NCBI RefSeq assembly: GCF_014297335.1
Contig: NZ_JACOQH010000004.1
Location: 196,901 to 260,900, forward strand
Length of the DNA: 64,000 bases
Source of the DNA: Roseburia_D yibonii
GTDB lineage: Bacteria; Bacillota; Clostridia; Lachnospirales; Lachnospiraceae
Direction of reading: 5' to 3'
This document shows positions 1-7,923 of the stretch, piece after piece; the first letter of the stretch is position 1; each line of letters opens with the position of its first letter. Below the pieces are notes generated by a model, which worked only from the letters and a program-made list of their open reading frames with translations, was not told where the DNA came from and ran no database searches. A program made the position numbers and the translations under genes.

Positions 1-377
1 TTATCTGCGTCCGCAAGCAGCCCTACCGCGTCAAGCAGTTTTTCAATGTCGCGTGTTCCGTTTTTATACAGAGAACCAAAGAACTTTAAATTTTCCCGTG
101 CCGTCAGTTTTTCGTACATCGTTGAATATTCAAAATCAACCCCGATCTTTTCATAAAAGTCCCGGTCAAAACACCGGCACTCCACACCCGCAACAGATGC
201 GCTCCCCTCATAACCGGTCAGCATTCCGGTCAGCACTTTCTGCAATGTACTCTTCCCCGCTCCCGACGACCCGAGAAAACCGAATATCTCACCCTTTTTC
301 ACAGAAAAACTCATATCGGTAATGATGTTTTTTCCTCTCTCATATCCCACGGTCAAATGTTCTACCTGAATCATCAT
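1..377 (-). CDS. ABC transporter ATP-binding protein, 5' part only
   Basis: The reading frame opens at an ATG at 377 (or 374) and runs off the left edge, so only about 125 N-terminal residues are visible. It reads as an ABC-2 type export ATPase. The Walker A motif is GSSGAGKST, and a Q-loop region near YSTMYEKLTARENLKFF is typical of drug or lantibiotic export ATPases. A purine-rich ribosome site (AAGGAAGAGG) sits directly upstream. The gene follows a TetR regulator on the same strand, and a TetR-type operator lies just before its start, so it is probably the first gene of a TetR-repressed export operon. The permease would lie outside the window. The substrate cannot be read from this fragment. 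Confidence 0.85.
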   Translation of the reverse strand, partial: MMIQVEHLTVGYERGKNIITDMSFSVKKGEIFGFLGSSGAGKSTLQKVLTGMLTGYEGSASVAGVECRCFDRDFYEKIGVDFEYSTMYEKLTARENLKFFGSLYKNGTRDIEKLLDAVGLLADAD

Positions 378-389
378 CCTCTTCCTTTC

Positions 390-413
390 TGACTGTTTTT
401 AGTGTTTTAGTCA
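390..413. promoter_or_regulatory. putative TetR operator before the ABC ATPase gene
   Basis: The site reads TGACT, 14 bases, AGTCA, with TTAGTCA as the right arm. It has the same arm sequence and the same spacing as the site at 1076-1099 before the TetR gene. It lies 13 bases before the ABC ATPase start, where a bound repressor would block transcription. Assignment to the TetR protein at 464-1057 is inferred from the pairing of sites. Confidence 0.65.
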
Positions 414-463
414 AAATAATGGTAAAATATAATTACAGCCAGATCTGACTGTAATTATGTTTC

Positions 464-1057
464 TTACGCTAATATCTGCATCAGTACGCCGCCAATCAGC
501 AGGCGCAGCCCTTTCTCATAATCCTCCGGGGCTATTTTATCCCGCTCCAGCGTTGCGAAATATATTGCATGAAATGCCGCCGTTACCGCGCCGATATCCA
601 CACCCTCACACAATGGGATCTGCGCAAACAGCCGGCTTATTTCCACGGTATCTTCCTTTTGGTGCGCCGCGATCTCCTCCGCCGGAATCTTTTTCGTCAG
701 AAGATTCATTTCCTCTGAATTTAAGATCTGTAAGACGGGCATCTCTTCCGCCATCTGATAAAATCCAAGGAAAAGATCTGTGAGCGCATCGAGCGTATCC
801 CCTGTGAGATCGACCGCTGCCACCTTCTCTGCCATTTCCCGCTCCATCTGTTCATGCGCCACAAGGATCACTTCCCACAGCAGGCGCTCCTTGGATTCAT
901 AAAAAAGATAAAACGTCCCTTTGGGAATCCCAACCCGCTTTACCAGCTCATCCACGGTCGTTTTTTTGATCCCATACTGCGCCATACAATATCCGGCTTC
1001 TTCCATCAGCCGTCTTTTAATCTCATCTTTTTCCTGGTTTGTATAACACTTTGGCAT
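464..1057 (-). CDS. TetR/AcrR family transcriptional regulator
   Basis: This 197-residue protein has the usual TetR plan. The N-terminal helix-turn-helix runs from about residue 12 to 58, with the recognition region TTVDELVKRVGIPKGTFYLFY, and a helical ligand-binding and dimerisation domain follows. Family members are dimeric repressors released by small ligands and usually control neighbouring efflux genes. The gene lies directly upstream of the ABC export ATPase on the same strand. Matching inverted repeats before both genes (1076-1099 and 390-413) suggest autoregulation and control of the exporter. The ligand is unknown. Confidence 0.9.
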   Translation of the reverse strand: MPKCYTNQEKDEIKRRLMEEAGYCMAQYGIKKTTVDELVKRVGIPKGTFYLFYESKERLLWEVILVAHEQMEREMAEKVAAVDLTGDTLDALTDLFLGFYQMAEEMPVLQILNSEEMNLLTKKIPAEEIAAHQKEDTVEISRLFAQIPLCEGVDIGAVTAAFHAIYFATLERDKIAPEDYEKGLRLLIGGVLMQILA

Positions 1058-1075
1058 ACCATTTGTTCCTTTTTT

Positions 1076-1099
1076 TGACTAATCCATTATTTTTAGTCA
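1076..1099. promoter_or_regulatory. putative TetR operator before the tetR gene
   Basis: A perfect 7-base inverted repeat, TGACTAA and TTAGTCA, is separated by 10 bases and lies about 19 bases before the TetR start at 1057. The core TGACT-N14-AGTCA spacing equals that of the site at 390-413. An autoregulatory role is inferred. Confidence 0.65.
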
Positions 1100-1138
1100 T
1101 TATAAATCAGGACATCCACTCTGTCAATCCTTTTCTTC

Positions 1139-1891
1139 TCACCAGCCCATCTTCCCAAGCCATGCTTCGACGCATTTCATCCGTTCCATGTCAGTCTGCT
1201 TTTTTTGATCCGAAAGCTCTAACTCCCCGCGGATCTTTCCATCTAAAAGATACAGGATCCTCCCGCATCTTGCCGCCACTCTGCTGTCATGTGTCACCAT
1301 AAGGATCGTTGTCCCGGCACTGTTTAATCTCTCAAATTCATCCATGACTTCTCCCGCCGCGCTCATGTTAAGTGCCCCGGTCGGCTCATCCGCAAACAGG
1401 ATCTTTGGCGCGTTTATCATACTACGGCAAATACATGCGCGCTGCAGCTGTCCGCCGGACACCTGCGCGATGTCCCGCTCTGCCAGTTCTTCGATGGAAA
1501 GTTTTTTCATCCAGTTTTTTACGTCCCGGATGAGCGTATCCTTTGATCTGGTTTTGTTTCTTTTCCCTTTTTGTGCCTGCACCGCCGGCAGTAAAATGTT
1601 ATCGATCAGGTTCAGATTGGAAAGCATGTTCATCTGCTGGAACACAAATCCCATCCGGTGCAGCCGAAGTGCCGCCTTTTCATCCTCTGGGAGACCCGCG
1701 ATCTCTGTTCCGTCCAGCCATACCTCTCCCGCCGTCGGCTGATCGAGTCCCGCGATATTGTATAAAAGTGTGGACTTTCCGGAGCCGGACGGCCCCATGA
1801 CCGCCACCATCTCCCCGGCTTCCACGGCAAAGGAAACCCGGTGTAAGATCCCATCTTTGCATAAATTCTTTACTTCAAGCAGTTTTTTCAT
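1139..1891 (-). CDS. MacB/LolD-type ABC transporter ATP-binding protein
   Basis: This 250-residue ATPase has Walker A GPSGSGKST near residue 34, signature VSGGQLQRA and Walker B ILFADEPTGAL, which is typical of the MacB/LolD/BceA group paired with FtsX-like permeases. It sits 3 bases after the FtsX-like permease gene and is the last gene of a three-gene operon (major facilitator, permease, ATPase). It probably drives the permease in export of antimicrobial peptides, macrolides or envelope lipids. The substrate is unknown. The C-terminal tail beyond the ATPase fold, about 20 residues, is slightly longer than usual. Confidence 0.9.
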   Translation of the reverse strand: MKKLLEVKNLCKDGILHRVSFAVEAGEMVAVMGPSGSGKSTLLYNIAGLDQPTAGEVWLDGTEIAGLPEDEKAALRLHRMGFVFQQMNMLSNLNLIDNILLPAVQAQKGKRNKTRSKDTLIRDVKNWMKKLSIEELAERDIAQVSGGQLQRACICRSMINAPKILFADEPTGALNMSAAGEVMDEFERLNSAGTTILMVTHDSRVAARCGRILYLLDGKIRGELELSDQKKQTDMERMKCVEAWLGKMGW

Positions 1892-1894
1892 GTC

Positions 1895-4138
1895 TTACTC
1901 CTTTCCGATACAGCACTCAAATGCTCTGATATTCTTTATTTCCCATATTCCCGCTTCCACTGCTGCCACTGCCGCAAACGACAATGTCACAGGGATTAAA
2001 AAGCACACCATCCGCCAGTCCGTGACAAAGGAAAATCCTTCTGCACCAAACGAAGTTAAAATGCTTCCGCACAGCTTTTCCCCGCAGGTGTTTCCGAAAA
2101 GGATCCCCGTCACGATCCCGAAGAATGCAGGCAGAAATCCACGGATCCGGTAACTTCTTTTTATATCCCTGCTGCAAAATCCAATGGCTTTTTTTAAGGA
2201 AATGGCATAACGGTTCTTTTCTATGGTCAGCCGCAGAAACAGGGCTGTCACCACAAACAGGATCCCCGCCGATATGCCGGTCGCCACAACCGCTGCCAGC
2301 CGGATCTCCTTTAGCGTCTGCCCGTATGTTCCTTTCACATAATCCGCAATGTCTGTTACCTTGATCTCCGGCTGCTGATATTTGTTTATCCATGTTTTTT
2401 CTGAGACATGATCCTTTAAGGAAACATAAAAAACGCTCCACATAACCGGTGCTTTCTCATCCGCGATCCGGCAGGCCTTCGCTGTTTTTCCTCCGTTCGT
2501 GATATCCGAATAGATCCCGCACACCGTGTATCTCTCTGCCCCTTTTTCCGTATTGAGCAATAAAGAATCTCCGACTGTAAGACCGGTTTCTTTTGCATTC
2601 AGCGCAGACAATGCGATCTGTCCCTTTCCTTTCGGTGCCTCTCCTTTTTCATTACGGACCGGAAATATATTGTGATTGCCCTCTTCCACCGTAAGTGCTG
2701 ACGTACTGCCATCCGGCAGACCCATGGAATACGACCTCGTTTTTAACACCACATACTTTTCTACATCCGCATCTCCCGCAAGCTGCTCTGCCGTCCGCGC
2801 TGTCACTCCCGCGATATCGTCCGTCTGCCGGATATCCATACGGAGTCCGGCATCTCCGATCCCCATATAAGTCACAAACTCTGGCGAATCCAACGTGTGA
2901 TGCAGATTTGCCGGCACCAGCATCAAAAACGCGCATGCCGCCGCCACCGCAGCGATCAGAAAATAACTTCGGTATTCCCTGCCCTTTTTTTGCTCCAGCA
3001 CATCATACAGACAGGAAAGCACCGGCAGTTGTTCCTTTCTTTTTAAAATACGCCGTACCGCAAGAAGCAGGATCCCCTCTGCCAGCAGCACCGCGAGTAC
3101 CGCTCCGAATATGGTCCAACCACCGATCGCCACGCCGCCATACAATTCCTGCATCTGCGCGGTCAGCGGCTTTTGTGCCAGACCGGTCAGAAGAAGACCA
3201 ATCAATGCTCCCGCCACGGAAAACGCCACATACTTTGCAAACCAGAGTCCACGGATCTGACCCTTTGCCATGCCGATCGCCCGGAGCATTCCCATTTCCT
3301 TTCGTTCCTTTTCCATTCGGGTCAGCAGCAGAAAACGGATGCAGATCACGGATATAATGACTGCCACCACACTGACCAACAAAATGACAAAGATCATCAT
3401 CCCGTCGGACAACGCGTTCATCATGCGGATCAACGGCTTTGTGACTGCGGGTCCGTTATCCGGAAGCCCTGCCTCCTTATAGGCATTTTCAAACACCCCG
3501 GTATCCGTTCCCTCATGCAGCCTGAATTCGATCAGATATTCCTCCGTTCCCTCTTTTTGCATACTTTCATAATCTGCTTCATTTACCAGGAAGCGCTTGG
3601 AAGATGCCATCATGGAATTCATCTGGGAATCGCGGATAAACCCGGCGATCGTAAATTTCCGGTTTCCGATCTGCATGACATCGCCCGGCGCAAGTTCATA
3701 CTGTGCCCGGTAACAGATCGGGACAAAGACCTCACCCGGCCAAACTTTGGGAAGTTCATTGGTAAGATCGACCAGATAGTCAAAGCTCTGCCCCTGCACG
3801 GACAGTCCATTATCCTGTGTACTGTCCGCCAGCGAATGCTCTCCCAGACTGATCTTACTGTTTTCCAGATTTAAAAAAGGCATGACCTGCCAGTCTTCCA
3901 CCTCCGGGTGTGCCTCTGCGAACGCACTTATTTCTTCTTCCTTTACAGTTCCCGCATGCATCTGTAAAAAATCCGGTGTCTCTGCCTGCTCCATCAGCGT
4001 CTGGATCGAGGACAGCAGGGAGACGGATAAAAGCACCGTCAGAGCAAACAGCATGGCGGAGACCGTCATAAATGCCACCGTTGCTGCGGTAAACAGTCTG
4101 TTTTTTCTGATATCGTTTAAGATCAGTCTTTTTCTCAT
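1895..4138 (-). CDS. FtsX-like ABC transporter permease
   Basis: This 747-residue membrane protein has an N-terminal transmembrane helix (about residues 20-42) and a large extracytoplasmic loop. A first FtsX core of three helices (about 250-365) contains the typical ERKEMGMLRAIGMAKGQIR coupling segment. A second unit follows, with helices near 395, 615, 665 and 710. This is the two-core layout of BceB/MacB-type exporters. The start overlaps the major facilitator stop by 4 bases (ATGA), so the genes are translationally coupled. The partner ATPase follows 3 bases downstream. Function as a drug or peptide exporter is inferred from the family and from the TetR control. Confidence 0.88.
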   Translation of the reverse strand: MRKRLILNDIRKNRLFTAATVAFMTVSAMLFALTVLLSVSLLSSIQTLMEQAETPDFLQMHAGTVKEEEISAFAEAHPEVEDWQVMPFLNLENSKISLGEHSLADSTQDNGLSVQGQSFDYLVDLTNELPKVWPGEVFVPICYRAQYELAPGDVMQIGNRKFTIAGFIRDSQMNSMMASSKRFLVNEADYESMQKEGTEEYLIEFRLHEGTDTGVFENAYKEAGLPDNGPAVTKPLIRMMNALSDGMMIFVILLVSVVAVIISVICIRFLLLTRMEKERKEMGMLRAIGMAKGQIRGLWFAKYVAFSVAGALIGLLLTGLAQKPLTAQMQELYGGVAIGGWTIFGAVLAVLLAEGILLLAVRRILKRKEQLPVLSCLYDVLEQKKGREYRSYFLIAAVAAACAFLMLVPANLHHTLDSPEFVTYMGIGDAGLRMDIRQTDDIAGVTARTAEQLAGDADVEKYVVLKTRSYSMGLPDGSTSALTVEEGNHNIFPVRNEKGEAPKGKGQIALSALNAKETGLTVGDSLLLNTEKGAERYTVCGIYSDITNGGKTAKACRIADEKAPVMWSVFYVSLKDHVSEKTWINKYQQPEIKVTDIADYVKGTYGQTLKEIRLAAVVATGISAGILFVVTALFLRLTIEKNRYAISLKKAIGFCSRDIKRSYRIRGFLPAFFGIVTGILFGNTCGEKLCGSILTSFGAEGFSFVTDWRMVCFLIPVTLSFAAVAAVEAGIWEIKNIRAFECCIGKE

Positions 4139-5373
4139 GCGCTCCTCCTTTCCAGGTCACGGATACTCCTGATCGGATACAGGCATCCTGCCGTCACGAC
4201 AAGAAGTACCCCCGCCGCCATCACCACGACTGCCGCGCCTCTTCCCACGCCGACCGCCATCTTCTTTGCGATCCCGTCCGCAGCGATCCCGGAAATCCCA
4301 TATGCCACGACATAACCGATCTGCGACAAAAATCCGATCACGCCCCAGGCACGTCCCTGCAATTCATCCGGGATATTGGTGCGAACCAGATAATCCAGAC
4401 AGTTGTTTGCGAACGGCAGCGCCGCAAAGAAGAGGAATCCGAACACGCAGATGACGATCACATTTTCCTTTAATCCAAAACCGATCATGCCAATTCCTGC
4501 AAATATAAGGGCAGTCACAAGCACCTTCACATAATTTTTCCGGATCCCGCACGCGCCGAGAAACACACCGGATACCAGCATTCCCGAGGCACAGAGCGTC
4601 TCTGCCGCTCCGAGCGTGGCACTTCCCGCAAAATCAAGGATCATCGGCTCCGCAAGGATCTGCAAAGCTCCCATAAAGCAGGTGATCACCGAGGATACTA
4701 AAATCAGCATCAATACGCCTTTTCTGTCTGTGATCGCGCGAAATCCGATTTTTAAACTCTCCCCAAACGATTCTCTGCTCTCTTTTTTCGACTCATGGAT
4801 CGCCCTTTTTACGACCGCCGTTGAAGTCACTGTGAGGAAGAACGTACTGATGTCGATCACCAACAGGAGCTTGATGTCACTGACTGCGAGCAGTGCCCCC
4901 GCAAGAACCGGCGAGATCAGATATCTGGCGCTTCCCGTGATGCTGATCACCCCGCTTGCCCTGGAATATTCTTCCTTTGTCAGAAGATCCGTCACGGTTG
5001 CGCGGTAGGACGGCTCAAGCAAGGAGGAAAAGACTGAACTTATCACCACACCGATACAGATCTGATAGAGCGCCGCTCCTCCCCGCAGCATACAAATCAG
5101 TATGTAAAGGACGCCGATCGCCGAGCAGCCATCCCCGATCATCATAAGCACTCTTCTGTCATACCGGTCCGCAAGCACGCCCGCCAGAACGCTCAGCAAT
5201 AACGTCGGCAGAAATGCTAACAGTGTGACAAGCGCTGTGCTCGCGGCACTGTTTGTCTGTGTGAACACATAGACTCCCAGTCCAAAGCTCGTAAGCCCGC
5301 CGCCGACTGCGGAGACCAGCTCTCCCGACCACAGCAGCAAAAATTTTTTAAAATTACTATTCTGATGTTGCAT
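4135..5373 (-). CDS. major facilitator superfamily transporter (macrolide-efflux-like)
   Basis: This 412-residue protein has about twelve hydrophobic helices. The N-terminal half resembles the MefA/NreB efflux group, with an LLWSGELVSAVGGGLTSFG opening and the conserved loop LAGVLADRYDRR between helices 2 and 3. Such proteins are proton-driven drug exporters. The start has a strong ribosome site (AAGGAGGAG). It is the first gene of an operon with the FtsX permease and its ATPase. A TetR-type operator (5399-5415) lies 26 bases before the start. Having two different exporter types in one operon suggests one inducing compound exported by both, which is an inference. Confidence 0.87.
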   Translation of the reverse strand: MQHQNSNFKKFLLLWSGELVSAVGGGLTSFGLGVYVFTQTNSAASTALVTLLAFLPTLLLSVLAGVLADRYDRRVLMMIGDGCSAIGVLYILICMLRGGAALYQICIGVVISSVFSSLLEPSYRATVTDLLTKEEYSRASGVISITGSARYLISPVLAGALLAVSDIKLLLVIDISTFFLTVTSTAVVKRAIHESKKESRESFGESLKIGFRAITDRKGVLMLILVSSVITCFMGALQILAEPMILDFAGSATLGAAETLCASGMLVSGVFLGACGIRKNYVKVLVTALIFAGIGMIGFGLKENVIVICVFGFLFFAALPFANNCLDYLVRTNIPDELQGRAWGVIGFLSQIGYVVAYGISGIAADGIAKKMAVGVGRGAAVVVMAAGVLLVVTAGCLYPIRSIRDLERRSA

Positions 5374-5398
5374 TCTACATCTCCTCCTTGTTTTCTCG

Positions 5399-5415
5399 AC
5401 CGTCAGTCTGTCGGT
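5399..5415. promoter_or_regulatory. putative TetR operator before the efflux operon
   Basis: The 17-base site ACCGTCAG-T-CTGTCGGT is an inverted repeat with 7 of 8 matching arm positions. It matches the site at 6149-6165 before the neighbouring TetR gene in sequence and spacing. It lies just before the major facilitator gene. Binding by the TetR encoded at 5466-6104 is inferred. Confidence 0.72.
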
Positions 5416-5423
5416 AATGTTTT

Positions 5424-5451
5424 AAAAAAGAAAGGAACCATGTCTGTTCCT
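5424..5451 (-). terminator. intrinsic terminator after the second tetR gene
   Basis: On the minus strand AGGAAC and GTTCCT form a 6-base stem with a 7-base loop, followed by TTCTTTTTT. It lies 15 bases after the stop of the TetR gene and upstream of the operator of the efflux operon, so it separates regulator and efflux transcripts. Confidence 0.6.
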
Positions 5452-5465
5452 GTCTCTTACATAAA

Positions 5466-6104
5466 TTATAATGATCCGTTCTTTTCAAAGACCGGCAGGA
5501 TCACATCCCGCATACTGCCGCATTCCATACCGAACAGCCGCTCCGTATTGTAAATAAATGCATCGATCTTTTCTGCTCTTTCCGCCTCACTGTATTCCAT
5601 GAGGTCATCAAATGCGGTGTTGGAATACAGCATGACCATCTCGATTGCCTCCGCCGGATGATCCGTATGACAGAGCCCCTGCTCGATTCCTTCCAGTAAA
5701 AGCCCGGTCATTATGGGATTTACCCCGCTTAGCAGTTTTTCCTGCAGCTTCTGATGCATCAGGGCATTCTGCGGACGATGTACCTGCTTCATGACTTCCC
5801 GGCCCGCCTCGTTGTTCACATTAAGCGCCAGGATCGTAAGCGTGATCCGCTGTAAGATCGGTATCTCGCTTTTTGCCGCGATCGCCGTTGCCTTTGCAAG
5901 CAGCTGCTCGGTCATCCGTTCGATCATTGCATCCAAAATGTCCTCTTTGGACTTAAAATGATAATACAGCGTCCCGCGCGCGATCCCAATCTCTTCTAAG
6001 ATATCGTTCGTACTGGTATTGTCAAATCCTTTTTCTCCAAAAAGGCGCTCTGCCACGTCTAAGATCTCGTTTTTTCTTTCTTCTGCTTCCTTTACTACCC
6101 GCAT
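5466..6104 (-). CDS. TetR/AcrR family transcriptional regulator of the efflux operon
   Basis: The call is a 212-residue TetR protein with helix-turn-helix TSTNDILEEIGIARGTLYYHF near residues 32-52. The frame extends to 6179, but the start at 6104 is preferred. The extension would run through the operator at 6149-6165, the family normally begins close to the first helix, and a GGTGA ribosome site lies 5 bases before 6104. The downstream efflux operon carries the same operator, so the protein probably represses itself and the efflux genes. The ligand is unknown. Confidence 0.88.
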   Translation of the reverse strand: MRVVKEAEERKNEILDVAERLFGEKGFDNTSTNDILEEIGIARGTLYYHFKSKEDILDAMIERMTEQLLAKATAIAAKSEIPILQRITLTILALNVNNEAGREVMKQVHRPQNALMHQKLQEKLLSGVNPIMTGLLLEGIEQGLCHTDHPAEAIEMVMLYSNTAFDDLMEYSEAERAEKIDAFIYNTERLFGMECGSMRDVILPVFEKNGSL

Positions 6105-6148
6105 GTTTTCACCATTTCTTTTATCCCGGTTCAAAACCGGATTTTGTA

Positions 6149-6165
6149 ACCGACAGCTTGTCGGT
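6149..6165. promoter_or_regulatory. putative TetR operator before the second tetR gene
   Basis: The site ACCGACAG-C-TTGTCGGT has arms matching at 7 of 8 positions around a single central base. It is the partner of 5399-5415 and lies 45 bases before the chosen TetR start. Autoregulation is inferred. Confidence 0.72.
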
Positions 6166-6218
6166 AAGTAATATAACATGTTCCCGGATAAAAGTCAAAC
6201 TGATTTTTTCTTTTATTC

Positions 6219-6248
6219 TTGACATTTTTCTGTTTTCTGCCATATTAT
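6219..6248 (+). promoter_or_regulatory. sigma-70 type promoter of the marR gene
   Basis: TTGACA at 6219-6224 and TATTAT at 6243-6248 are separated by 18 bases on the plus strand. Transcription would begin near 6255, upstream of the inverted repeat at 6277-6296. Confidence 0.6.
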
Positions 6249-6276
6249 CATTTGTCCGCAAATAGTTTGTATACTA

Positions 6277-6296
6277 ATTGTTTGCAGGCAAGCAAT
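6277..6296. promoter_or_regulatory. putative MarR operator
   Basis: ATTGTTTGC-AG-GCAAGCAAT is an inverted repeat with 8 of 9 matching arm positions, similar in size and AT-rich arms to MarR-family boxes. It lies between the promoter and the MarR start at 6325, suggesting autorepression. Confidence 0.6.
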
Positions 6297-6324
6297 TAAA
6301 AGAAAGGGCACAAACGGTACTTTT

Positions 6325-6756
6325 ATGAAAGATTCTTTACATTACAGGCTGCGCGCCTGCCATTTGAGCTGTCAGAAAATGATCGTACAGGATTTAAAAA
6401 ACGAAACCGATCTGAAACCCGGGGAACCGAAAATCCTGGAATTTCTTGCGGAACATGAGCCATGCGAACAAAAGGCGATCGCGCACGGATGTGATCTGGA
6501 TTCCGCCTCCGTGACCGGAATCTTACGGCGCATGGAAGACCGCGGTCTGATCCACCGCGAAATGAAAGACGGCAACCGCCGCTCTCTTTATGTCTCCATG
6601 ACACCACTTGGCAGATCCCGTCTTTTACATGTGGAACAGACGTTCCAAAAGATCGATAAAATGGCTCTCTCCGGCTTTTCTGACAAAGACCGCGAAGCTT
6701 TTTTTCATATGTTGGATCTTGTATACCGTAATTTAAAAAAGGAAGATTTATTTTGA
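6325..6756 (+). CDS. MarR family transcriptional regulator
   Basis: This 143-residue protein has a winged helix-turn-helix at about residues 35-100. It contains KAIAHGCDLDSASVTGILRRME as the recognition helix region and the MarR wing DGNRRSLYVSMTPLGR. MarR proteins are dimeric repressors that often control efflux or stress genes beside them. The next gene, a YczE-like membrane protein, overlaps its stop by 4 bases (TTGA), so the two were once an operon. That partner is now truncated, so the regulator may have lost its target. Confidence 0.88.
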   Translation: MKDSLHYRLRACHLSCQKMIVQDLKNETDLKPGEPKILEFLAEHEPCEQKAIAHGCDLDSASVTGILRRMEDRGLIHREMKDGNRRSLYVSMTPLGRSRLLHVEQTFQKIDKMALSGFSDKDREAFFHMLDLVYRNLKKEDLF

Positions 6757-7028
6757 ACCACACAGAAGTTACAGAAAAAAATGACAATATAAAGATCCGG
6801 CTGGTCGTCTATCTGATCGGCCTGTTCATCATGACACTCGGCATATCCATGTCGGTAAAATCAAACCTCGGTGTATCACCGGTCAGCTCGATCCCCTACA
6901 CGATCACCTGTATCACCGGACTTGAAATGGGAAAAGCGACGATCCTGTTCCACATCGTGCTCGTAGCGCTCCAGTTTGTGATCCTGCGCGGTGCGTTCCA
7001 GATCAAGAGTCTGCTGCGTCTTTGCTAA
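6753..7028 (+). pseudogene. truncated YczE/YitT-like membrane protein
   Basis: The frame begins with TTG overlapping the MarR stop and encodes 91 residues. These match the N-terminal helices of the YczE/YyaS family: a first membrane helix near 20-40, the motif KSNLGVSPVSSIPYTIT, and a second helix near 65-82 with FQIKSLLRL before the stop. Family members are about 210 residues, so more than half is missing. The homology ends at about 7020, exactly where the convergent gene of the nitrogenase-like operon ends on the other strand. This looks like a rearrangement junction rather than a frameshift. It is probably non-functional. Confidence 0.7.
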
Positions 7029-7923
7029 AACGTTCCTGCCGTTTTCTGGTATCCCTTATGATAGTGCGAACCCTTGCGAGTTCCTCACAAATCACCCGGT
7101 CTTTGCACGCCGCATCGATCTTTAACATCGGGGAATCACAGAGCGGAAAATACTTTTCTTCAAAAACTCTGCGCACGGGTGCCTGGTTTAATATGTTTTT
7201 GGTGCAGCCCTGCCGGTAAGCTTCTTTTGTACAAAACAAAATAAAGTTTTCCGCCGCTGCGCCATCTGCGGGGATCTGTACCCTGGCGTATGGATTTTCC
7301 AGACAGATCTGCGCAAACAAATACGGCATCACAAAAACAGAGCCATAGGTATTTCCCGCTTTTCCGATATGCCGGATCGTCTCGATCGGCGCAGCACAGC
7401 AATTTATATTTTCTACAAATGCCCGCACGGCTTTCTCCCCAAATTTCCGGTACAGATATACCGGGATCAGCGGATCCATATCATCCATCTGTCCGATCAG
7501 GCAGATCTCCCCACGATAAGAAACATCGGTGAGCGCCTCGTAGGTCTCCGGCAGCTTTCGTTTTCCAAGCCGCTTTTTATCTATGACCATCACTTCTGGA
7601 AAATACGCGTAATTCTCCCTGTGGCAGTATGCCTCCGGCACCAGCAGGCGGTCTTTGAATTTCCGGTGCGCGCACTCTCCAAATCCCATCGCAAGATATG
7701 CGCCCGGGATCTTTTGCAGCGGCATGTTCATGATCATATCCTCCGCGTCTGCTCCGCCCGCCGGTTCCGCCGGGATATACGCCTGATATTTATAGCCAGT
7801 CTGCTGATACAGTTTTTTGATCTGTTCGTAACAGCTGTTGCGAAATGTCGTCTTGATCGGACTGGGCAGATCCGCCCACAGATCATAGGATGCCCTGTGG
7901 CTGTTCCATAATATTTTCCCCAT
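7003..7923 (-). CDS. solute-binding-like protein without signal peptide, last gene of the nitrogenase-like operon
   Basis: This 306-residue protein resembles type II (PotD/FbpA-like) solute-binding proteins in its middle, for example LPETYEALTDVSYRGEICLIG followed by a DPLIP segment. It has no signal peptide or lipobox, and the N-terminus MGKILWNSHRASYDLW is soluble, so it is predicted cytoplasmic. It overlaps the upstream ABC ATPase gene by 41 bases. The last few codons overlap the truncated yczE fragment on the other strand, so the original C-terminus may have been replaced at a junction. It contains several scattered cysteines. It may act as a cytosolic metal- or cofactor-binding partner of the operon. 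No function is established. Confidence 0.6.
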   Translation of the reverse strand: MGKILWNSHRASYDLWADLPSPIKTTFRNSCYEQIKKLYQQTGYKYQAYIPAEPAGGADAEDMIMNMPLQKIPGAYLAMGFGECAHRKFKDRLLVPEAYCHRENYAYFPEVMVIDKKRLGKRKLPETYEALTDVSYRGEICLIGQMDDMDPLIPVYLYRKFGEKAVRAFVENINCCAAPIETIRHIGKAGNTYGSVFVMPYLFAQICLENPYARVQIPADGAAAENFILFCTKEAYRQGCTKNILNQAPVRRVFEEKYFPLCDSPMLKIDAACKDRVICEELARVRTIIRDTRKRQERFSKDAADS

